Origin: Crotalaria pallida
Taxonomy: Eukaryota; Streptophyta; Magnoliopsida; Fabales; Fabaceae
DNA length: 64,000 nt
Assembly: GCA_037953625.1 (NCBI GenBank)
Contig: CM075650.1
Span: 3,598,501-3,662,500 of the forward strand
Direction of reading: 5' to 3'
This document shows, one piece after another, positions 57,030 to 64,000 of this stretch; the first letter of the stretch is position 1, and every line of letters begins with the position of its first letter. Made by a program: the position numbers and the translations under genes. The notes beneath the pieces were generated by a model that was not told the origin of the DNA, ran no database searches, and saw only the letters and a program-made list of their open reading frames with translations.

Positions 57030-60000
57030 TGTAACAGCCCGATTTTTTTCAAAACTAAACAACTGACTTTTATTTATTAGTGTTGCAAAAATGAGGCCAT
57101 TTTTTTTTGTAATACATTGTTGAAAAGTCATTGTTGTATTTAAAAGTATTTTTTTTTTGTTAAAAATCAAGTTGTTACCAAAACAGTCCCTTTTCATAAA
57201 ACTTTCTTTTTCATAAAATAATTTAGTTTCAAGAACATCAATATTCATAATGGGTTTCAGAAGTTACATTAGCCTCCCTTCCCAAGTGAAGCACTTTACA
57301 ACACATGATTTAAATTCGGCTGTACTACATAAGTGGCACATTGCTTGGTAATCCTTGACTCAAACACAGACAGTAGACTTAACTAAAAACACTACACCTA
57401 ACTCTTCCGGTCGTACATCACCAGTTGAAGCTTCCCTTTTCTTCCTGCATACTTTCCTCATTCTCGAAAGTGAAGTCCCCTCTGTTGCTGCTTCCTTGCT
57501 GCTGTTTAAGTTGTTGTCTCCTTTTCTCTAAAGTGATGAACATCCTTGTGATGCTCCATCTGCCCGTTGCGACATCAGCAGCACCAATATAACAACGAAC
57601 AGGAGAGAGTAAGCGATCCGAACGACGAATCGTCGACGATGTGGAATTACGATAGGAGAAATAATAGGACCACACTAGCACACAATACAACACACAAGCA
57701 CACAACAATTCAAACACATTATTAACATTATTAACGTTCTCATTTTCCTTCCAACTTATCTTTGCTTCTCTTGAATCATCTTACATTCTCTTATTGACAT
57801 CCTTATCATTTCACACTCTTTCATGATGGGGAAAAGCTTTCAAATCTCATCAAGGTATTCGTTTCGTTCTCGGCCATCACTCACGTCTACATCTCCTCGG
57901 TTATCCACCCAACCTAGTCGGAAGCAAACAGGAGTACAGGACCTTTACCGTGCGGGCACGACAGCTGTCTCAAACTCAAATGGCCCCAGGCCAGGAGGTC
58001 TCAGCCTCAAATCATAATCATATCAATATACATGGCACACTGCCTCGCAGTGGCAAACAAGATGCCCCACTCCAGTCCCTCTCACTGTTCTCGATTTGCA
58101 ATCTAGGGGGCGACAGTATATTTCTAGTGGGCCCGCAGAACTTACCACGGCATTAGACCCAGTTCCCACCATGTTAGTGCACCACATGTGGAGTTCGTTC
58201 TGCCTAGAAATATACTCTAGACTCCTTGACGTTTCACCGTCATCGTCCTCCCCTAATGCAATCTCGTCCTAAGTATCCGCAGATACTTATCGTTTCTTCC
58301 TCTCCACTACTTCGCACTCTCATGCCTCACCGCGCATGTCTTTTAAGTCTTTTATCGATCTTTTAATTAACCTAAGGTCGGCCCATCTTTCGTGCATCCC
58401 TTCAATGAGTCCCGACAACTAACTTTGCACAAACTTTCTCTCATCATTTCTCACATAGCACAGAGCTGGGTTCACATCAACTATATCTCAACTGATACCT
58501 CATCCCACAAAATACATTTCACTCTCTCTCCTGACAATCCACAATCTTTTCTCAAAACAATCTTTTCCCAACCTTTCTCCAAATGCCATTTTGCATGCTT
58601 TCACAAAACTTCATTTCATAAACATTTCCACAAAATTCCCTCCTGTAAATTTCCCAAAAATCTATTTTCACAACTGCTCAAAATCTCTTTTCAAAAATTT
58701 TCTCAAAAACCTCTTTTCACAAAGTTTCAAAAACCTCCTTTCACAACCTTTCACAAATTTTCCTTTCAAAACTTTGCTGAAAATACTTCTTATAATATTT
58801 CTCAAAAATCTCCTTTTTACAAAAAAATTTTCAAAGTAATTTCTTTTCACAAATCCATTTCTAAAAACTTCTTTTCACCCTTCTCCACAAGATCTCTTTT
58901 CAAAAACCTTTTCGAAAGAAACGTTTTTCAAAAACCTTTTCAGAAATTACAACTTTGCTGAGCGCTAATGGAGGAGCAAGCTCAACTCAACATTAGTCCC
59001 ATACTAAAACCAGAAACAAAGGAGCCCAGCTCCGCTCTCATCACATCTCATTCCACAAACAACATCACATTCCCCAGCTCTGGCTCGTTTTCAACACCAT
59101 CATTAGTTCTTTCCCCAATCTCAGTTCTTTATCATCACCCTTTTTCCATCGTGTCTATATTTTCACTTTTATTATATTCTCAACCTATTCCTCTCATTTT
59201 CATTTCTCATTCAGGGTGTATCCATCACATTTTACTTATTTAATTCAACAGCAATAATTGTCATAGGGCATAATGAAATAAAACATAAAAGCATACTATC
59301 AATCACGCACTCATCATACAATAGTAATGTGGCCATTGTCACCTTCGTATAAGTGACCACACACGACACAAACAATTGTCACTTATACTACTAACTCCGA
59401 CCACTAAGTTCCGATCTTTGAGATGATACGGAACGTCCTAATAGATCACCTAAACACCACAGTGTCTTAGGATAGCTTCTCTCTCACCTGAGGTCCAGCT
59501 ATTAAATGCATACAGTCTCCGCGTATCCTTTGTGCTGCCCGCTGCCCCAATCCCTTGTCTTTAAGATTCCTCGTACTAAATAAAATATGTTTACGTCATT
59601 AACTTGTACTAAGAAAATATTTTCTTAACTCAAACACGTTTAGTTCCTCGTTGGTAAACTTAAGACTTAATCGTTTTCTCAAAACGACTTCCATATTTTA
59701 AACACTTTAAGTTCTTTAAAACCATTTGAAGACATCTTATAAAATAATTTAATTCATTTGGGTTAGTTGCTGGTCCGTCTTGGACAGCACCTTAACCGAG
59801 TTCAAAAATACCGCAAAATGCACCATTTTTAATCCGGTTTTCTCTTAAATCAAAAACCACTTGAAAACTTTGCTTTAAATCATTTGAAAATATTTTTAGA
59901 ATTAAGAAACAAGTCCAATTAATTCTGGACAGCAAAGAGTCGTTTTGCGAAATTACTTTAATAAAACTCCGAAAACATTTTAAAAACACTTTCCTCTTTA

Positions 60001-62519
60001 ATTAACTTTTTAATTCAAAATTAACACTTTAAAACTCAAGTTTATCACAAAACAAACTTTGGACAATCATAACGTAATCCAATAATTCTAAACAAATCAA
60101 ACCAATTTATTAATAAATTTCAGACTCAATCACACACACTCAATCATTTTCCAAACAACAGCTTAAACAACACAAAATGAATCATTTAATTCAATTACAA
60201 TTCAAACACTTATTCACTTAATTATCTTCTAAACATTCTCATCTTCATAAAACAAAAACACTTAGGCATGCTTAAATTCATAAACCACATTGAACTAAGG
60301 ATTTAAACCAAGCGTATTTATATTTATTTCTCTTACTTTTAATTAAAAACCGAATAGGATTTAGATATTCATAACACAATCTCAAATAGTTTAATTTAAC
60401 AATATTTCATAAAACATGTTTATTGCTTTTAGGTCACTTCATTGAGAAGAGTCCTAGTCTACTAATCATGTATAGGCCGAATGCACCTCATCATAAGTTA
60501 AGGTTTTATTTTCAAATTTTTCACATGCATGTTCATGAACCAAAACAAAAATCATTTTTCAAAAACTTATTTCTCTTGGTTCTTTTACAAAAACGAATTG
60601 GACAAAATCACAACACAATGCAAATACATTTTTCTCAAAATAAAATCACAAACCTAATCACTTTACAAATCAATCACATGCAAAGAGGAATCTAACCTAT
60701 TGATCCTAGTGTAGACCGAATCACCATCATAGGAAGAACAAAGTCTTTGGTGCGATTTTCTACATGCAAAACCTTAAAATTACCAATCAAACACACACTT
60801 TCCACACATGGTTTTAGAAAATACTACTTCCTTTTTCTTCACAAAACCGTGACCTCTTGGTCATTTCAAACATATTTTCATTTTTATTTTTCTTTTGCAT
60901 GTACTTTTAAAATCATTTAAATCAAAAGAGAACCATATGCAAGAAGCTTTTCATGGAAACAATCATGATTTCTTAAATTTCAAAGCCTAACCGAAAACCA
61001 ATTAACAAAACCAAGAAGAAAAACTTAAACCTTCAACTTCCAAACACACATAAACTTAGATCAAAGAAGAATCATTTTACAAAAGTTGTTTTCCTTTGTT
61101 TTCTCATCCAATCCGTGACATGCAAGCCAAGAAACAAGACTTCTTGAGTAAAAGGACCACATGCAACACTTCAAGATCAAAGCTATGGAAAATCAAGGCA
61201 AGGATCAAATCTTTTTTCAAGGTTAAAACAAAGATCCAAGCTTAGAAAAATCAAAGTTAAAATCAAAGCATTCAAATCATTTAGATCACCTTTTGCAAGC
61301 ATCAAATCAACATGCATGCACTCAAAACAAAATAAGAATCATCACAACCTAGTTTTCTAGGCATGGCCGAATAGTAGAGTCCATGATTTGAGGTTCTACA
61401 AGTTGTTTGGCTCTTGAAAACTCAAGATTAGTGCTAAATAATTACTTACAAACATAGATCTACAAGGAAAATAGACATGCAACAACAAAGAAGCTTTACA
61501 AGGCTTGGAAAATTAAGAACTATTTTTAACACCCTATGATCTTCGAATAAACAAAGAAAAAGTAGATCTTCAACCACCTTCAAGTGATCTTCAAGAAATC
61601 CTAAGGCTTTTGGGTTTGATCTTCTTCTTCTCCTCTCCTCTTAAGCTCTCGGTCTCCCTCTCTCTCTATGTCTCTCTCTAAGAGTTTGATGATACTCTTA
61701 GAAAAGTGTTTAGGTTTGTTGAAGGTAAAGGGAAATGAAATGAAGGAAGTGGAGAAAAGGGACTAGCCAACACTCACTCACACGGTTTTAAGAATAAATG
61801 AAAGGGTGATCAATTTCCTCTTTTGGCCTTGGTTCAAGGTGTGTAACTAAGGGCATTTCGGTCCAGCCCATTTGTTGCATGGGATAAGTCTTATCAAGGA
61901 CACATGGTGAGGAGAAAGTTCTCCTTAGGCATCATGAGTCACGCCTCCTACTCCCTCCTATTTTCTATTTACATTTTCTACTTTCTTAATGCTTAAGAAG
62001 GTGCACTCTACTTGGTCTTCTAGTCCTACACTTGGCCGAGTCTCACATGCACACATATACACACATGATTCATTTGCATTCCCTTACCACAATACCTAGC
62101 ATGAATTCATGGGATAATGCATACACTTACACTCACACGTACCATGCCTACACACACATACTCATGCATCATACATTACACATACACATATCCACACATA
62201 CATGCATATCCATACACGTAGCACATATATATATACATAGGCATACACACATATACTTATGCGTAACATATATATATATACACACATAGAAAATAGATCT
62301 TTTTCTTATAAAAGGACTCATACATAAAGGTCACAATTAAAACATAAAAATATCAAGTATATAAATTTTTCTAAAAACTCAATTTCTTAACTCTTAATAG
62401 TTTGTTCATGAAAATCCTTTCTTTAAAATCGTTTAAGAAAATACTTTTTCAATCACTTTTCTCAAAAATAAATTTCTTTAGTATTTTGAATTAATACGAG
62501 GAATTTGCGGGGTGTTACA
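57030..62519 (-). repeat. 3' LTR, 5490 bp
   Basis: On the minus strand it starts TGTAACACCCCGC (62519) and ends CGGGCTGTTACA (57030). The other LTR's end is repeated at 63803-64000 with near identity over 198 bp. There are no convincing genes. It contains degenerate TTTTCAAAAACCT-like repeats (58560-58960), purine-rich AATCAAAG runs (about 61160-61290) and a CA/TA-rich tract (62045-62290). A 99-codon minus-strand ORF at 57418-57717 does not resemble the other LTR ORF. Confidence 0.85.
62045..62290. repeat. (CA)n/(TA)n-rich low-complexity tract
   Basis: Interspersed CACACATATAC and ATATATAT runs inside the long LTR. Confidence 0.85.
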
Positions 62520-62556
62520 TTCTCCCCAACTTAAAGATTTCTCGTCCCCGAGAAAT
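62520..62556 (-). promoter_or_regulatory. Polypurine tract and stem-loop
   Basis: On the minus strand, ATTTCTCG-GGGA-CGAGAAAT (62556-62537, perfect 8-bp stem) precedes AAGTTGGGGAGAA next to the LTR. Position and loop match the hairpin of the Tekay array at 6325-6344, but the stem bases differ in a compensating way. Confidence 0.75.
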
Positions 62557-63787
62557 ACGTCGTGGATTGGGCAGCAGGGCACAAATTCTCGCGTCAATTT
62601 GCTTTCCATAAGAACATCCTCTTTTCGTTTCGTGGTCGTATTCCGTTTTGCTGATCTAATTCACTCTGCCGTGCTCCGGGTTTGTTGCTTTCAGACGAAA
62701 ATGTTCCACACATACCATCGGTTGCTTGTCGAATCGGGTTAAGTCCAACGGACTAACCGAAGAAGGTGTCGCTCCCTTAGCGGATCGTCGTCACAGAAAG
62801 TCCAACCATAGGTATCGACTTGGGGAAAATCAAGCAAACAATATTCGCACATCTCTAAAAGTATGGGATTTTACCTAGAATTCCTAAATATTCACTATTC
62901 CCTACTACTTAGGTTCTCACTGACTCATAAATTTAACTCCCTCCTCTCATTCCCTTCTAACTCTAAAGCCTTCGTCTATCCTTTCTCTATCTTCAGGGAA
63001 CTCTATTACAATTTTAGGCTCACTTACTCCCTCAAACATCCTCACTTTTCTCCTTAGATTCATCCTAATCATTAACCAAGCCTATCACTTCTACCATCTA
63101 AACCTTCGATTATGGTGTATGGCAATTCTGATTCTCAAAACCTTTCTCAGAAGCCTCTCTTATCAACTGGCATCATACACCTCTTTTCTTCCTTGGGACT
63201 CCCCAACTTGGATCAGGCTTACAACTAAATCAACTATGACCTTGTATCCCTGCTTAGTTTAAACCCTTCATCCTCCCTTAATCGTTCAAGCCTAAACCAT
63301 CTGGGGAATCATGGCACTTCTAATGCCATAATTAGGACTAATGAGTCTTAAATAGGTTCGGTAAGGCTATGGGTCGACAGGGGTTTATGAAGGAAAAGGT
63401 TCGAATCTTATCAATACTAGCTGTTTAGTTGAAGCAATTCAACAAATAGGGGTTCCAAGAATAACATTCTATTCCCTCAAAGATACCGACTACTCCTTGA
63501 ACAAGGGTACGTCTAGGTTGGCAAGCTGAGATTTATATAACACTAAAGAGACATCAAAGGTCAAAGGGGTCTGAATCTATTCGCTTTCTACTTAGTCTAC
63601 ATTCCTCAAATTATAGGATAAATAGGGTGCTTGTACTAATATAGCAGACACCAAGCTATGAATGGGGTCTCATATCTCACAAAGGCAAGAACCTAACCTG
63701 GTACTTCTATCCTTATGCTAACAAACACGCAGAGTCACACGAACAAAGCATGTAAGCCCATGCTTAAGGCCACTAAGGATTACCATA

Positions 63788-63799
63788 GCTCTGATACCA
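63788..63799 (-). other. Primer-binding site (initiator Met tRNA type)
   Basis: TGGTATCAGAGC on the minus strand, 3 bp after the 5' LTR end at 63803. Confidence 0.93.
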
Positions 63800-63802
63800 T
63801 TT

Positions 63803-64000
63803 TGTAACAGCCCAATTTTTTTCAAAAACTAAACAACTGACTTTTATTTATTAGTGTTGCAAAAATGAGGCCATTTTTTTTTTGTAATACATTGTTGAAA
63901 AGTCATTGTTGTATTTAAAAGTCTTCTTGTTTTTTTTTTTGTTAAAAATCAAGTTGTTACCAAAACAGTCCCTTTTCATAAAACTTTCTTTTTCATAAAA
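63803..64000 (-). repeat. 5' LTR of the LARD-like element, partial
   Basis: Near-identical to 57030-57226. It continues beyond the window. Confidence 0.9.

Larger units (their letters stand above)
62520..63802 (-). other. Internal region of the LARD-like element
   Basis: 1283 bp between primer-binding site and purine tract. Short ORFs only; no gag, protease, RT or integrase motif seen in any frame. It is either a deletion derivative or a true large retrotransposon derivative carrying only packaging signals. Confidence 0.7.
57030..64000 (-). mobile_element. Tekay-related LARD-like element with very long LTRs
   Basis: On the minus strand: 5' LTR (64000 and beyond to 63803), primer-binding site 63799-63788, internal region 63802-62520, polypurine tract, and 3' LTR 62519-57030. 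The internal region is 1283 bp with no gag or pol, while the 3' LTR is 5490 bp. The hairpin and purine tract resemble those of the Tekay array, so it is probably a non-autonomous relative mobilised by such elements. It is inserted at or in the 3' part of the Helitron. Confidence 0.85.

Noticed and set aside
57418..57717. Minus-strand 99-codon ORF in the long LTR as a homologue of the LTR gene
   Set aside because: It lies near the LTR's 3' end like the other LTR ORF, but shares none of the IEIRPL, HPNPL or WRDDDP motifs and has no matching acceptor-ATG arrangement.
58392..58961. 189-codon ORF
   Set aside because: It consists of degenerate TTTTCAAAAACCT-type repeats in a non-coding LTR, giving a Phe/Lys/Ser-only composition.
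62032..62289. 85-codon His/Thr-rich ORF
   Set aside because: A translation of the CA/TA microsatellite tract.

Overview
The window is a plant nuclear genome segment, most likely from a eudicot. Nothing in it looks like an active host gene. Almost all recognisable sequence is transposable element, stacked by repeated insertion of elements into each other. A legume is possible from the style of the foldback MITEs, but I cannot prove it.

Layout. (1) Positions 1-18106 hold a tandem LTR-internal-LTR-internal-LTR array of one Ty3/gypsy chromovirus of the Tekay/Del type, with a period of about 8205 bp. Copy 1 of gag-pol has two nonsense codons. Copy 2 is open except for one stop that removes the last 26 residues, in the chromodomain. 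(2) Positions 18107-30563 are two Athila-type gypsy remnants (A, then B). Each carries the end of the Athila ORF2 protein, a long 3' leader with three polypurine-tract-like motifs, and an LTR. The LTR of B is split at 26776/30087 by a solo LTR (26777-30081, minus strand, CCATG target duplications) of a second Tekay-like family. (3) Positions 30564-40556 are AT-rich intergenic DNA with foldback MITEs (Stowaway-, Mutator- and hAT-like), three tRNA-derived SINE fragments and microsatellites. (4) Positions 40557-57029 are a degenerate Helitron with a broken RPA-like gene, a partial second 5' end, and a broken Rep/PIF1-helicase gene. The Rep exon is interrupted by a solo LTR of the array's Tekay family (50767-54311, minus strand, CAAAC duplications). 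(5) From 57030 to the window end is a minus-strand, non-coding Tekay-related element with a 5.49 kb LTR and an internal region of only 1.28 kb.

The most interesting signal lies inside the long Tekay LTRs. Two diverged LTR families share the same architecture: a pair of 10-bp palindromes about 130-160 bp upstream of a TATA box, a candidate intron with matching splice sites, a cluster of the same palindrome inside that intron, and a roughly 155-residue ORF that starts right after the acceptor. The palindrome is TACTCGAGTA in one family and TAATCGATTA in the other, so it differs at one symmetric position. The ORF is conserved at both its N-terminus and its C-terminal WRDDDP motif. This looks like a self-contained LTR regulatory module: a protein plus cognate binding sites. 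The idea that the protein binds the sites is inference.

Related observations: a stem-loop next to the polypurine tract shows compensatory changes between elements; the Athila LTRs carry quartets of GC-rich quasi-palindromes; the Helitron 5' region carries about a dozen copies of the inverted repeat TTGATAAGATCAA upstream of the RPA-like gene.
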